Origin: an uncultured delta proteobacterium
GTDB lineage: Bacteria; Myxococcota_A; UBA9160; JAFDET01
DNA: 64,000 nucleotides
Direction of reading: 5' to 3'
Assembly: GCA_947259215.1 (NCBI GenBank)
Contig: CAMYLJ010000006.1
Span: 60,163 to 124,162, forward strand
The translations under genes and the position numbers were made by a program. The notes beneath the pieces are model-generated. The model was not told the DNA's origin and made no database searches. It saw only the letters and a program-made list of their open reading frames with translations. This document shows, piece after piece, positions 17,277-26,718 of the stretch. Each line of letters begins with the position of its first letter. Position 1 is the first letter of the stretch.

Positions 17277-17903
17277 CTACCGGTTCCCGTCGGGCGCGGA
17301 GGCCAGCGTCCGGTGCTCGGCCGCGCGCCGAACCTCTTCCAGCGATCGGGTGACGCCGGAGCGCAGGAAGCGACGCAGCAGCCAGGGCTCGAGACGGCCG
17401 CCCGGGTCGTAGCGCACGCGGTATCGAAGCTGCGTGTGGTCGGGGCCGTCGGGGCTCACCTGCCAGAAGCCTTCGTCCACCGCGATCGCGACCCGGCCCC
17501 GGCCCAGCGGCTCCTGGCGGCCGGCACGCCGGAAGTCCATGCGAATCCCGGCCTCCGGCAGCTCCCGGAGCTGGAGATCGAGCGTGACCTGTCGGTCCGC
17601 GGTCCCGAAGCCCAGGGAGTGCACCTGGAGCACGCGACCGTCCGGCAGGACGCTGCTCTCGGTCACCGTGCTCAGGACCGCGTCGATCGCGTCCTGATCG
17701 TGCACGATGGCCGCGACACGCGGGTAGGGCACGGCCCAGCGGCAGGCCGCGGTGGCTCCGGAGACGCCGCGCGCGTCCGGTTCCGACCGCCGGATCACAC
17801 AGCCGAGCGGGTGGGGGTCGTCACCCGCAGTCGCGTCATCTGCCGACGCGGGCGCCGCCGCGAGCACGAGCACGAAAATGGCTGCGAGGTCGCCTCGCCT
17901 CAC
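17277..17903 (-). CDS. exported START/SRPBCC-like protein
   Basis: 208 aa from a GTG at 17903, with GGGGGAG six nucleotides before it; a longer frame to 17975 lacks a good site and would bury the signal peptide. Residues 1-21 are the signal peptide (AAAPASA). The rest resembles a helix-grip lipid-binding domain of the START type: AACRWAVPYPRVAAIVHDQD, then TLDLQLRELPEAG and WLLRRFLRSGVTRSLEEVRRAAE near the end. Such proteins bind hydrophobic ligands. It lies 30 nt downstream of the CoADR start, so it is probably transcribed ahead of that gene. Ligand unknown. Confidence 0.75.
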   Translation of the reverse strand: MRRGDLAAIFVLVLAAAPASADDATAGDDPHPLGCVIRRSEPDARGVSGATAACRWAVPYPRVAAIVHDQDAIDAVLSTVTESSVLPDGRVLQVHSLGFGTADRQVTLDLQLRELPEAGIRMDFRRAGRQEPLGRGRVAIAVDEGFWQVSPDGPDHTQLRYRVRYDPGGRLEPWLLRRFLRSGVTRSLEEVRRAAEHRTLASAPDGNR

Positions 17904-18016
17904 GGCACTCCCCCTGGCTGCGGGCGGGGGGGACCCGGACCCCGCTTCGTCCTGCGGCCGCGGGGGCTTGAGCACGCCGGATTCAGGTGGCTGTGCGGCC
18001 GGTCGATGGGAACGCC

Positions 18017-19126
18017 ATGCGCAGGAATCTGGAGGTCCCGCTCCCGCCGGCGCTCGCGGAGCCCGAGGCGCCGGAGAGCGGTGACACCGCCGATCTCGGC
18101 TACTGCCTGGTCACCGGCGCCGCCGGCTTCCTGGGGCGCCACCTGGTCTTCGAGCTGATCCGCCGCGGCCACCACGTCCGCGCCTTCGACCGGCAGCCCA
18201 TCGATTACAGCCACGAGCGGCTCGACTGCGTGCAGGGCGACGTCTCCGAGTTCGAGGATGCGCGCAAGGCGTGCGAGGGGGTCGAGACGATCCTCCACAC
18301 CGCCGCGGTGCTCGACTTTACAGGCTATGCGACCCGCGTCCAGCGGGAGCGGAGCTTCGCCGTGAACGTGCGCGGGGTCGAGAACATGCTGGGCGCGGCG
18401 CGCGAGGCCGGCGCGAAGCGTCTCGTCCACACCAGCTCCAACAACGTGACCCTCGACGCGCCGGTGATCGACGGCGACGAGTCGCTGCCCTACGCGGCCC
18501 GCACCCGCGACCTCTACACGAAGACGAAGATCCGCGGCGAGCAGCTGGCACTCGCGGCCAACGGGAGCGAGGGGCTCCTCACCTGCGCGATCCGCCCCGG
18601 CGGCATCTACGGGCCCGGCGACAAGCTGATGCTGCCCCGCATCGTGGACGAGTGCGCCAGCGGCAGGTACGTCGCGACCATCGGCGACGGCAGCGCGCTC
18701 TCGGACAACACCTTCATCGACAACCTCGTGGACGGGCAGATCGAGGCCGCGCGGCATCTCGTGCCGGGCTCGCCGCTGGCGGGCGAAGCCTACTTCATCA
18801 CCGACGGCGCTCCGATCAACTACTTCGAGTTCTTCCGTCCCCTGGTGACGGGCCTCGGCTTCCGGCACCCGCGTTGGAAGGTCCCGGCGGGGTTGATGCT
18901 GGCCGTCGCGAGCGTCTGGGAGTTCCTCCACTGGGCGATCCGGATCCCGCCACCGGTGCTGACGCCCCTCGAGGTGCGCAAGATCACCGTCAGCCACTAC
19001 AACCGCATCGACAAGGCCCGGCGCGACTTCGGCTGGGTCCCGAAGGTGAGCGTGGAAGAGGCCACGGAGCGCTGCCTCGAGTACTGCCGCAGCCTGCTGG
19101 CCGAGCGCCAGGGCGTCGGGCGCTAG
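18017..19126 (+). CDS. NAD(P)-dependent 3beta-hydroxysteroid dehydrogenase/epimerase-type SDR
   Basis: 369 aa from the ATG at 18017 (a GTG at 17987 is in frame). The extended SDR features are clear: TGAAGFLG (33-40) for the cofactor, TAAVLDF in strand 4, HTSSNNV at the serine position, and Tyr167/Lys171 in YTKTK. The C-terminus with a hydrophobic segment (LMLAVASVWEFLHWAIR, about 285-305) is typical of 3beta-HSD and sterol-4alpha-carboxylate dehydrogenase relatives. It may oxidise a sterol or other polycyclic hydroxyl; the substrate cannot be read from sequence. The stop overlaps the convergent membrane protein gene by 4 nt. Confidence 0.85.
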   Translation: MRRNLEVPLPPALAEPEAPESGDTADLGYCLVTGAAGFLGRHLVFELIRRGHHVRAFDRQPIDYSHERLDCVQGDVSEFEDARKACEGVETILHTAAVLDFTGYATRVQRERSFAVNVRGVENMLGAAREAGAKRLVHTSSNNVTLDAPVIDGDESLPYAARTRDLYTKTKIRGEQLALAANGSEGLLTCAIRPGGIYGPGDKLMLPRIVDECASGRYVATIGDGSALSDNTFIDNLVDGQIEAARHLVPGSPLAGEAYFITDGAPINYFEFFRPLVTGLGFRHPRWKVPAGLMLAVASVWEFLHWAIRIPPPVLTPLEVRKITVSHYNRIDKARRDFGWVPKVSVEEATERCLEYCRSLLAERQGVGR

Positions 19127-19929
19127 GACGCGCCCCGGGCTACGACGCGGGCGTAGCGCCGCGCCACCCAGTCCTGGTAGCGCTGGGTGGGACAGAAGGT
19201 CAGCCAGTAGGCGACGCTCGTGAAGAGGCCGAGGACCGAGGCGCCGCACAGGACGCCGGCCGCGACGCTGGCCTGCGCCTGCGGTCCCACCGTTTCGAGC
19301 AGGAGCGCGCCGAAGGGCCCGAGCAGGATCATGGCGGCTCGCGCCAGCGAGCCGCTGCCCCACAGCAGGAAGCGGTCCGCCACCAGCGGCTCGGCGAGTC
19401 CGAGTCGTATGCGCTTGCGCAGCTGCGCGTGGTAGAGGAGCGGCTCGATCCCGACCCAGCCGTTCGTCGCCAGCATGCCGCCGAGCATGAGCCAGAGCCA
19501 GATGCCCTCGAAGCGGGCCGTGGCGAAGCCCCCCGAGAGGCCGTAGCCCGCCCAGCCCAGCCACATGGCGCTGCTCGCCAGGAACACCAGCACCAGGGGC
19601 CAGTGCCGGTCCGGGCGGAAGACGCGGTGGTTGAAGACCAGCGCGGCCATCAGGCCGAAGATCGTCGCGGCGTAGCCGGCGCCGATCAGCGGCGCGACCA
19701 GCTCGCCCCGCGGAGCCTCGCTCAGCTCGGCGATGGCGACGCCCGCGGAGCACAGCAGATATCCGAAGCCCATGGCCAGGAGCAGATGCAGGCCCAGCAG
19801 GAGCTGGGGAAGCTCGCGCGAGCGGTGGGCACGGATCAACAGGTGTCCCGACAGGAAGAAGGCCGCGGCCAGATAGATGGCCTGGGCGATCCCTGCCACG
19901 ATTCCGAGCGAGCCGTAGACCTCGAGCAC
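19123..19929 (-). CDS. integral membrane protein of unknown function
   Basis: 268 aa with a GTG start. Seven hydrophobic segments are spread along the chain (approximately 5-27, 40-62, 80-100, 110-130, 145-165, 190-215 and 220-245). The layout resembles seven-helix sensor modules without an attached signalling domain. No catalytic motif is seen. The C-terminus is basic (RRYARVVARG). It is convergent with the SDR gene and overlaps it by 4 nt. Confidence 0.65.
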   Translation of the reverse strand: MLEVYGSLGIVAGIAQAIYLAAAFFLSGHLLIRAHRSRELPQLLLGLHLLLAMGFGYLLCSAGVAIAELSEAPRGELVAPLIGAGYAATIFGLMAALVFNHRVFRPDRHWPLVLVFLASSAMWLGWAGYGLSGGFATARFEGIWLWLMLGGMLATNGWVGIEPLLYHAQLRKRIRLGLAEPLVADRFLLWGSGSLARAAMILLGPFGALLLETVGPQAQASVAAGVLCGASVLGLFTSVAYWLTFCPTQRYQDWVARRYARVVARGAS

Positions 19930-20136
19930 GCGTTGACCCCGTCGAGCGATGCTCCCGCAGGTTCATCGACACCCCGCGCTGCAGCCTTTACCCGACGCCT
20001 GCTGGCCGGCTGAGGCGCCCGGCCCCAGCTGGGGCGCGATGCCTCCGGGTGGAGCCGTCCTGGTCGCGCAGGACCCGGACCCGGCTGGCATGCCGCTTGC
20101 TCCATCAGACTCGGGGGAAGCCCGGAGGAGTGAACG

Positions 20137-20574
20137 ATGCCGACCCCTCACCAGCGTTTCTGGGAGAACGAGAGCTTCGCCTTTGTAGGGGACAGCGCGA
20201 AGAAGGGCTTTCCGACCCTGAGCTACGGCGAGCTGCGCAAGCAGGGGCGAAAGGTCTACGCAGTGGATCCCTCGGCTGCGGAGATCGAAGGCGACCGCGC
20301 GTACCCGGACCTGGCCTCGCTGCCCGAGAAGGTGGAGGCCGTGGTCCTCGAGGTGCCGTCCGAGGAGACCCGTGAGTGGGTCGCGCGGGCGGCCGATGCC
20401 GGCGTCCGCCACGTGTGGATCCACATGGGGCGCGACACGCCGGAGGCGCTCGCGCTGGCCGAGGAGCGGGGGCTCGACGTGCTGACCGGCACCTGTGCCG
20501 TCATGTACGTGAAGCCGGGCTTCAGCTACCACACGCTGCACAAGTGGGCGAATCAGCTCACCGGCCGGTACTGA
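20137..20574 (+). CDS. CoA-binding domain protein
   Basis: 145 aa, a stand-alone Rossmann-type CoA-binding domain. The fold shows in AFVGDSAKKGFP, KVYAVDPSAAEIEGDRAYPDLASLP, EAVVLEVPSEETREWV and HVWIHMGRDTPEAL. Related small proteins (YccU group) bind CoA and are linked to CoA-thiol protection in other bacteria. A GGAGG ribosome site lies 9 nt before the ATG. The convergent PBP gene ends one base after its stop. Confidence 0.87.
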   Translation: MPTPHQRFWENESFAFVGDSAKKGFPTLSYGELRKQGRKVYAVDPSAAEIEGDRAYPDLASLPEKVEAVVLEVPSEETREWVARAADAGVRHVWIHMGRDTPEALALAEERGLDVLTGTCAVMYVKPGFSYHTLHKWANQLTGRY

Positions 20575-20575
20575 G

Positions 20576-21940
20576 TCAGCCGCACGCCGGCACGGCCGCG
20601 TGCAACGTGCGCTCCAGGATCCGGGGCGTGTGCTGGATCGAGAGCCCCTCGATCCCCTCCAGAACGATCGCGAAGGCGACCGTGCGCGCGCGGCCGGCGT
20701 CGCCCTCGCGTCCAGCGTCGGGGACGCGGACGGCCCCGACGAGCCAGGCTACGTCTTCGTGCGACGGCGTCTCGGCGGTGCCGGTCTTGGCGCCGAGGAT
20801 CGGACAGCGTGGCCCCAGCCGGACGTGCCGGCGCACGCCGACGGCTGCGCCGTCCATCAGCTCGGCCAGACGCTCGCGCTCCTCGTCGCGGGCGATCGGG
20901 AGGCTCCAGTCGAAGGGATCGGCGGTGTCCGGGCCCTCGGCGACGAGCGTGGGACGGAACCGGGCTCCAGCTTCGTGGGCGCCGAAGTGGGTCGCCACCA
21001 GGGAAGCCATCCGGATCGGCGGCACCCGCGCGTTGCCCTGGCCGATCACCATCAAAGCGCGACCCTCGGGGTCGTCGAGGTCGGCTTCGCCCGGAAAGTC
21101 GGGGCCGAGCACGGCCCGGTAGCTCTCGCGCGGGCTACCGCCGACGGCGTCCATGGCGGCGCGCACGAAGTAGCCGTTGCACGACACGGCCAGCGCGCGC
21201 GCCAGGTCCAGCGAGCCGTGGGGCTGGGTGCAGCGGATGTGGTGGCCGCCTCCGGTGGCGATGCGGCCGGGGCAGGTGTAGCGGAAGCTCGCCTGGCCGG
21301 AGGCCAGCAGGTGGCGCGCGTAGAGCAGCTTGAAGGTGGAACCGGGCGGCGCGCCCGAGCGCACGCGGTCGCGGAAGGGCTCGGAGGGGTGATCCCGCAG
21401 GTCGCGGAAGCGGTGCGTGAGCACCTCGGGTGCGAACCCCGGCCGCGAGACCGACGCCAGCACGGCTCCGGTGTCCGCATCGAGGGCGACGAACGCGCCG
21501 ATCCGTTCGCCCAGCGCGCGGTGCGCGGCGCGTTGCCAATCGGCCTCGAGGGAGAGCCGCAGGTCCCGAGGGCGATGCGTCCGGCGGTCGAAGAGCGGCG
21601 GGAGCACGGAGGCCGGGACGCTGAGCCAGCGGTCCGCGTGTTTCTCGAGCCCGGCGCTCACCGCCAGGCTGCGCTTGTACCCGACCACGTGCACCGCCGC
21701 GGCGCCGAGCGGATAGCGCCGCTCGCGCACCGGCCCCTCGGCCAGGTGCCGGCCGCGCGCGTCGAGGATCGCGCCGCGCGGAGAGGAAGAGAGCCGTGGG
21801 TTGAAGGCGTGGACGGAGAAGTCGCGCCAGGTGGAGCGGTAGCCGGCTGCCAGCACGCAGGCGGCCGCGAGGATCCAGACGATCGCGACGGCGCGCCGGT
21901 TCGACGTCTTCGCCGAACGCGCCGGGTTCGACCGCGTCAC
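20576..21940 (-). CDS. penicillin-binding protein transpeptidase (PbpA/PBP2 type)
   Basis: 454 aa from a GTG at 21940 that overlaps the stop of the SEDS gene (GTGA). One transmembrane anchor lies at residues 17-34, followed by a short dimerisation-type region and the transpeptidase domain. Active-site motifs are intact: Ser201-Thr-Phe-Lys204, Ser253-Cys-Asn255 and Lys385-Thr-Gly. It cross-links peptidoglycan in the periplasm with the adjacent SEDS glycosyltransferase. At 454 aa it is shorter than E. coli PBP2 or FtsI and closest in layout to PbpA proteins encoded next to RodA. Confidence 0.92.
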   Translation of the reverse strand: MTRSNPARSAKTSNRRAVAIVWILAAACVLAAGYRSTWRDFSVHAFNPRLSSSPRGAILDARGRHLAEGPVRERRYPLGAAAVHVVGYKRSLAVSAGLEKHADRWLSVPASVLPPLFDRRTHRPRDLRLSLEADWQRAAHRALGERIGAFVALDADTGAVLASVSRPGFAPEVLTHRFRDLRDHPSEPFRDRVRSGAPPGSTFKLLYARHLLASGQASFRYTCPGRIATGGGHHIRCTQPHGSLDLARALAVSCNGYFVRAAMDAVGGSPRESYRAVLGPDFPGEADLDDPEGRALMVIGQGNARVPPIRMASLVATHFGAHEAGARFRPTLVAEGPDTADPFDWSLPIARDEERERLAELMDGAAVGVRRHVRLGPRCPILGAKTGTAETPSHEDVAWLVGAVRVPDAGREGDAGRARTVAFAIVLEGIEGLSIQHTPRILERTLHAAVPACG

Positions 21941-23304
21941 GGGGCCTGCCGCCAGACGAGGACGGCCGCGGCGGCCGCACCGAAGGTGGACGCGAAGGCG
22001 GTCGTGCCGCTGAAGGAGAGCCACGGGAAGGGCACGCCCATCACCGGGACGAGCAGGCCCAGGTTCATCCAGTGGTTCCAGGCGGCCTGGAGCAGGATCG
22101 CCCCCAGCAGTCCGTGCACGCTGGCGGCGAGGACCGAGCGTTGCGGATCCGAACGCAGCTCCCGCAGCAGGAAGCTGGCCAGGAGCGCCAGCGAGACCCA
22201 CAGCAGCGCTACGCCCGGGAGGCCGAGCTCTTCCGCGAAGCCGGCGACCGGGAAGTCCGACTGGGCCTGGGGCACGGCCCGGGCCCGGCCCGACGCGATC
22301 CCCTGGCCGACGGTGTCCGACGAGGCGGCGGCCGTCGCCGCCGTGCAGCGCTGCTCGCCCTGGCTGCCGGGCTCGCAGGCCGGCGTCGCGAGGCCTGCCA
22401 GGCGTCCCTGGACGCGCGGCTCCATCACCGCCACGCCGGCGACCAGGACGGCGACCGCGAGCGCGGGCACGGCCAGCTCGCGCCAGCGTCCCGTGAGGGC
22501 GATCAGGCCGACGCAGAGCAGCCCGCCGAGGAGGAGGGTCCCGTGCTCCTTCAAGAGCAGCAGCGGCACCACGAAGCCCAGCGCCAGCCCGAGGCCGAGC
22601 GGAGCCAGCGCCGCCAGCCGGCGCGCGAAGCCGGGCGTCGGCTCGGCGTCGGCGACGCGGGCGTAGTGGACGAGCGAGGTCGCGAGGAGCGGCGGCAGCG
22701 CGAGCTTGAAGACCACCTCGCTCGGCTGGGCGAAGACCCCGGCCACGCGGATCCCGATCGCGGTGCCGCCCACGCGCAGGCCCGCGAAGTGCGTGTAGAG
22801 CAGTGGCGCGAGGCACACGACCGCCCAGGTCCAGGGAGAGGCCAGCACGGCGGCCATCCGCCCCTCGAGCCGCCGTTCGGGCACGGCGGAGAGCGCCGCC
22901 GCCCCGAGGAGCCCCGCGCTGAAGGCCGCCGCCACCAGCGTGGGGTCGCGGTCGGAGATGCGCTCGGCCCACGCGATCCCGAGGCTCACGAGGACGAAGA
23001 GCGCGGTCGTCACCGGCACGGTGCGGCGTCCGTAGCGGACCGCCGCCATGACGCACAGGAAGTGCGCCGGCAGGGCCAGGAGCAGGAAGCCCGCGGTCGG
23101 AATCGGCCAGCCGGACGACCCGGTTCCCCGCCAGGCGGCGATCAGCAGCGCGTAGAGCCCGACCTGGACCGCGCTCGCGCACAGGGCCGCGGCCGTCTCG
23201 GGTCGCGGGCGGGAGAGGCCGCGCAAGACCACAGCGCCGCCGAGCGCCACGGCGAACGACGCCAGGCTGACGAAGGTCCAGGCGCGAAGAGCCGTCTCGC
23301 TCAT
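21937..23304 (-). CDS. SEDS-family peptidoglycan polymerase (RodA/FtsW)
   Basis: 455 aa polytopic membrane protein with about ten to twelve hydrophobic segments. Conserved SEDS features appear late in the chain: SDFPVAGFAEELGLPG, containing the catalytic-region Asp, and WNHWMNLGLLVPVMGVPFPW followed by LSFSG, where most relatives have SYGG. SEDS proteins polymerise lipid II into glycan strands with a class B PBP. The start at 23304 overlaps the LysM gene stop (ATGA), and its stop overlaps the PBP start, so the three proteins are translationally coupled. The rod/elongation type is more likely than the division type because no other division gene is near. Confidence 0.92.
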   Translation of the reverse strand: MSETALRAWTFVSLASFAVALGGAVVLRGLSRPRPETAAALCASAVQVGLYALLIAAWRGTGSSGWPIPTAGFLLLALPAHFLCVMAAVRYGRRTVPVTTALFVLVSLGIAWAERISDRDPTLVAAAFSAGLLGAAALSAVPERRLEGRMAAVLASPWTWAVVCLAPLLYTHFAGLRVGGTAIGIRVAGVFAQPSEVVFKLALPPLLATSLVHYARVADAEPTPGFARRLAALAPLGLGLALGFVVPLLLLKEHGTLLLGGLLCVGLIALTGRWRELAVPALAVAVLVAGVAVMEPRVQGRLAGLATPACEPGSQGEQRCTAATAAASSDTVGQGIASGRARAVPQAQSDFPVAGFAEELGLPGVALLWVSLALLASFLLRELRSDPQRSVLAASVHGLLGAILLQAAWNHWMNLGLLVPVMGVPFPWLSFSGTTAFASTFGAAAAAVLVWRQAP

Positions 23305-24023
23305 GCGTCGCGCGCCCCGGGCCGGGCGACACCGCACAGGCGCACGGCCCAGTCGGACGGGACGAGAGGAAGCTCGTTGAGTGCGCCGCAGACCCGCACG
23401 CCCGAACCGCTGGCGCCCAGCGACAGCTCGAGTCGCGGCGCGGAGCCAACGCCGAACCCGAAGCCGGCCGCGTAGGGCAGGTCCAGGCGCGCGCCGGCCG
23501 GGATGCGATCGGGATCCGGATGGCGCTTCGGGTTGGAGCCGGCGCGGTGCAGGTCCTGCCACGAGACGCCGTGGCGGTCGGCGATCTGTGACAGCGTCTC
23601 GCCCGGCTGCACGACGACGCTGCGATGGGGAAGGGCGGCGCGAAGGCGCGCGGGAAGGTCCGCGCCGACCACCAGCGAAAGCAGCGAGAAGAGACCGCCC
23701 AACGCGCAGGGAAGGACCAGCGCGCGGAAGACCGGAACCGGGAACGCGGGCCCGGCGTGCGCGCGCTCGGGCGCCGCGACGAGGACATCGGCGGCCACGT
23801 CGGGCGTGCCCCACGGCGTCGCCAGGCGCTGGTACCAGGGCGGCGGCGGCAGTTCCTCCGGCGCACCCCAGATTCGCCGGTACCACGGACGCGGCGGGGG
23901 AGGCGGGGGAGGGCGCCGCTCCCACAAGCGGATCCAGGACTCCGGGATCCGAGACGGACGACCTCGTTCGCTCGGCAGCGCGTTTCCTCCGGTGGGGCGC
24001 CGCGTTGTACGGCGAAGTCGCAC
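23301..24023 (-). CDS. single-pass membrane protein with periplasmic LysM domain
   Basis: 240 aa if the GTG at 24023 is used; the start is uncertain because no good ribosome site is visible. The N-terminal 80 residues are Pro/Trp/Arg-rich (a run of prolines at 38-44). One transmembrane segment spans about 100-122. A LysM motif follows at 134-184 (VVVQPGETLSQIADRHGVSW, ending RIPAGARLDLP), so it binds peptidoglycan. It heads a translationally coupled trio with the SEDS polymerase and PBP, which suggests a dedicated cell-wall-binding partner of that complex. Confidence 0.78.
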   Translation of the reverse strand: MRLRRTTRRPTGGNALPSERGRPSRIPESWIRLWERRPPPPPPPRPWYRRIWGAPEELPPPPWYQRLATPWGTPDVAADVLVAAPERAHAGPAFPVPVFRALVLPCALGGLFSLLSLVVGADLPARLRAALPHRSVVVQPGETLSQIADRHGVSWQDLHRAGSNPKRHPDPDRIPAGARLDLPYAAGFGFGVGSAPRLELSLGASGSGVRVCGALNELPLVPSDWAVRLCGVARPGARDA

Positions 24024-24067
24024 GGGAGGTTCATCGGCGCGTCGGGCGGCCGGGCTGAAGCCGCGGC

Positions 24068-25894
24068 CTACCGCTCAGCGAGGCTTCGCGGGGCGCCCGG
24101 GGAGCCGGGCGGCGGCCATTCGAGTGAATTCTCCACTTCGCGACGGAACCGGTCGGAGAAATGGGGAAAAGGCAAGTCTCCTTCCTCCCGCCACTTCGCC
24201 ACCTGCGCCTCCGCCTCGCGCGACGCCTTGTCGTCGAGCCCGTCGTCCCGGCCGACGTAGGTGGTGTTCGAAGGGAACGCGAAGCCGGTCCCGGCCTCCG
24301 CGACCGCCTCCATGAAGCGCAGGTAGATGTCCTCGCGGATCTGGAGGAACTCGCTCCAGTCGCCCGTGTTCGCGTAGGCGAAGACCTCGAGGTCCAGCGA
24401 GTAGGCCCCGAAGCCGACGAAGCGCACGCGCGCCGGGTCCTCGGTGATGCGGGGATGGGCCAGCAGGATCTCGCGCAGCCGGGCCAGCAGGTAGCGGAGC
24501 TGGTCCGGCGTCGTCTCGTAGCGCACGCCGATGAGGGTCCACAGGCGCATCCGGTCGCGCACGGCGTAGTTCTCGAGCGGGAGGTTCGCGAACTCCCCGT
24601 TCGGGATCGACACCACCGTCCGGTCGAGAGTGCGCACGCGCGTCGAGCGCAGGCCGATCTCCTCGACGGTGCCGACCTGATCGCCGTACTTGAAGAAGTC
24701 CCCTACCTGGACCGGCCGGTCGGCGAAGAGGGTCACCCCGCCAAAGAGGTTCTCGAGCGACTTCTGGGCTGCCAGGGCGACGGCGATGCCGCCCACGCCG
24801 AGGCCCGCCACCGCGGCCGAGATGTTGACGCCGAGGGTTCCGAGGACACCCAGCACGCCGATCAGGACGAACACCACCTTGGCGAAGCGGGCGCCCGGAC
24901 GCAGGACCGGGATCACGCCCAGGTTGCCCCGCCGCTCCGCGCGAGCCCGAAGGTGGAGAGAGGCGAGATCGATCAGCCGGAAGCTGAGCCAGGCCGCGGC
25001 GATCACCAGCAGCAGCCGCTCGATCAGGCGCAGCGCTTCCGCCGCGGGCACCGCGAGCGCCAGGAAGCGGTGCCCCAGCGCGAACAGGGCGACGGTCACC
25101 GCCAGGCGCACCGGGCCCTGCACCAGCCGGACGATCCGGGGGTCGAGCCTTTCCTCCCCTCGCGTGAGCAGGTATCCGAGCAGGCGGACGCCCGTGCCCG
25201 CGAGCAGCAGAGAGACGATCGCCGCTGCCAGCGCGACCACGGCCAGCGCCAGCCACTGCCACAGCGCCAGCTCGAAGACGTAGACGTCGAAGAAGACGCC
25301 GGGCAGCCAGCTCTCGAGCCAGAGCGGCCCGACCTCCTCGTAGAGCTCCGGGATCCGTGCCACGGTCGCGGACGAAACCTTCCAGATCGGCACCCCGTCG
25401 TCCTCTCGCGGCACGCGCTGGAGCAGCAGGGACACCTGCCCCTCCTGCGTCTGGATGTCTCCGAGGCGATCCTGCCAGGGCGACAGGCCGTCGTCCCCGA
25501 AGCCATCGTGCGTGTCCGAGAGCGTCAGGAAGTCGACCCACAGGGTCGCATCCAGCGCCGCCTTGAACTGTCGCGCCAGCTCGGGTCCACGGGCCTGCTC
25601 CTCCGGCGGGAGGCGGCGCAGATCCAGGAACTCGGCTGCCCGCTCGTACTCGCCGGCCCGAGCTGCGACGAGGAACCCGTACATCGACCCGCGCGGCGTG
25701 CCGCGGTTGAGGGGATCCGGGGGGCCCATGGGCTGGGAGAAGTCCTCGACGGCGGGCTTCTCGGTGGCCGGCTCCTGCGCGGCCGGCGTCTCTACGGCCG
25801 GCGCCTCTGTGGGCGTCTGGGCAAGGGCGCCGCCGGCGCTCCCGAGCAGCAGGGCCAGTATCAGGATCTGGATCGTGCGGATGATCGGGCTCAT
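24068..25894 (-). CDS. MscS-family mechanosensitive channel with exported N-terminal domain
   Basis: 608 aa from the ATG at 25894, with GAGGAGG 7 nt before it. Residues 1-22 are a signal peptide (GGALA). A Pro/Glu/Ala-rich linker and a periplasmic domain (about 55-200) follow. Four or five transmembrane helices come next. The pore helix and beta domain are diagnostic: VAGLGVGGIAVALAAQKSLENLFGG and VGDFFKYGDQVGTVEEIGLRST. The cytoplasmic part ends with EEGDLPFPHFSDRFRREVENSL. Such channels release solutes on hypo-osmotic shock. Its stop is 44 nt before the LysM gene start, so it may lead the LysM-SEDS-PBP genes. Confidence 0.92.
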   Translation of the reverse strand: MSPIIRTIQILILALLLGSAGGALAQTPTEAPAVETPAAQEPATEKPAVEDFSQPMGPPDPLNRGTPRGSMYGFLVAARAGEYERAAEFLDLRRLPPEEQARGPELARQFKAALDATLWVDFLTLSDTHDGFGDDGLSPWQDRLGDIQTQEGQVSLLLQRVPREDDGVPIWKVSSATVARIPELYEEVGPLWLESWLPGVFFDVYVFELALWQWLALAVVALAAAIVSLLLAGTGVRLLGYLLTRGEERLDPRIVRLVQGPVRLAVTVALFALGHRFLALAVPAAEALRLIERLLLVIAAAWLSFRLIDLASLHLRARAERRGNLGVIPVLRPGARFAKVVFVLIGVLGVLGTLGVNISAAVAGLGVGGIAVALAAQKSLENLFGGVTLFADRPVQVGDFFKYGDQVGTVEEIGLRSTRVRTLDRTVVSIPNGEFANLPLENYAVRDRMRLWTLIGVRYETTPDQLRYLLARLREILLAHPRITEDPARVRFVGFGAYSLDLEVFAYANTGDWSEFLQIREDIYLRFMEAVAEAGTGFAFPSNTTYVGRDDGLDDKASREAEAQVAKWREEGDLPFPHFSDRFRREVENSLEWPPPGSPGAPRSLAER

Positions 25895-25992
25895 GGCGTA
25901 CCTCCTCGGGCCGATGGTCGGGCCCGAGAATGGCAGCCGGCGCGCACGAGCGCCAAAGGCCCGGGCCCGCGCGGAGCCCGGCGGAGAGCAGG

Positions 25993-26718
25993 TCAGTCGG
26001 CGGGCGATCCGCCCCCGAGGCTCGCGGTCTCGATCGTCGATTCGATCGCGGCCTCGGCCTCGTCGTCGAGATCGAGGAATTCGACTCCGACGCCGCCGAT
26101 CTCGAGCCACGAGGGCCCCTGCACCCGGGCGACACGGGCCCGCACCTGCGCCTTGCACCCGGCCAGGTCGAGCAGCAGTTCGATCTCGGAACCGAGCGGG
26201 ATCGGACCCTTGGTCTCGAGGAACGCGCCCCGGGGGCTGATGTTGTAGACGTCCCACGTCAACAGGCCCGGGTGGCCGGAGTCCGGATCGATGAGCGTGG
26301 CGCTCCCGCTGCAGCGCCAGCGCGGGTGGACGGTCCGCCGTTCCCCGTGGAGATCGCCGGCCACGGCGCTCAGGATCTGGCGAATGGTGGTGGGCTTCTG
26401 GAGGTACCCGGCCGCGCCGAGGGCCCGGGCGCGCTCCGCGCCGGCGTCGCCCCGGTAGCCCGTGACCATCACGACCTGCGGCCCGGACGGACCCCGGCGG
26501 TGGAGGTGCTCGAGGACCGCGAACCCGTCGTCGCCCTTCATGACGACGTCGCAGATGACGAGATCCAGGTCCGGCAGGCTCTCGATCGTCTCGATGGCCG
26601 ACGCCGCGCAGACCGCCGTCCGCAGCTCGCCGCAGTAGGGTCGCAGCAGCGTCGCCATCAGCTCGCGATAGACCGACGAGTCGTCGACCAGCAGCACCTT
26701 CTTGAAGCGAAGCGGCAC
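25993..26718 (-). CDS. response regulator REC-PilZ
   Basis: 241 aa with a GTG start and GGAGG upstream. Residues 5-118 are a receiver domain: acidic pair Asp12/Asp13, phosphoacceptor Asp57 (VICDVVM) and Lys108 (YLQKPTT). Residues about 128-235 are a PilZ domain with an Arg-rich entry (ERRTVHPRWR) and NISPRGAFLE matching the (D/N)xSxxG motif, so cyclic-di-GMP binding is expected. It is divergent from the pilus ATPase gene, which suggests a phospho- and cyclic-di-GMP-dependent input to pilus or surface behaviour. Confidence 0.9.
   Translation of the reverse strand: MPLRFKKVLLVDDSSVYRELMATLLRPYCGELRTAVCAASAIETIESLPDLDLVICDVVMKGDDGFAVLEHLHRRGPSGPQVVMVTGYRGDAGAERARALGAAGYLQKPTTIRQILSAVAGDLHGERRTVHPRWRCSGSATLIDPDSGHPGLLTWDVYNISPRGAFLETKGPIPLGSEIELLLDLAGCKAQVRARVARVQGPSWLEIGGVGVEFLDLDDEAEAAIESTIETASLGGGSPAD

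Noticed and set aside
20022..20035. Palindrome GCCCCAGCTGGGGC between the membrane protein and CoA-binding genes
   Set aside because: Short, GC-only and without a U-tract; expected by chance at this base composition.
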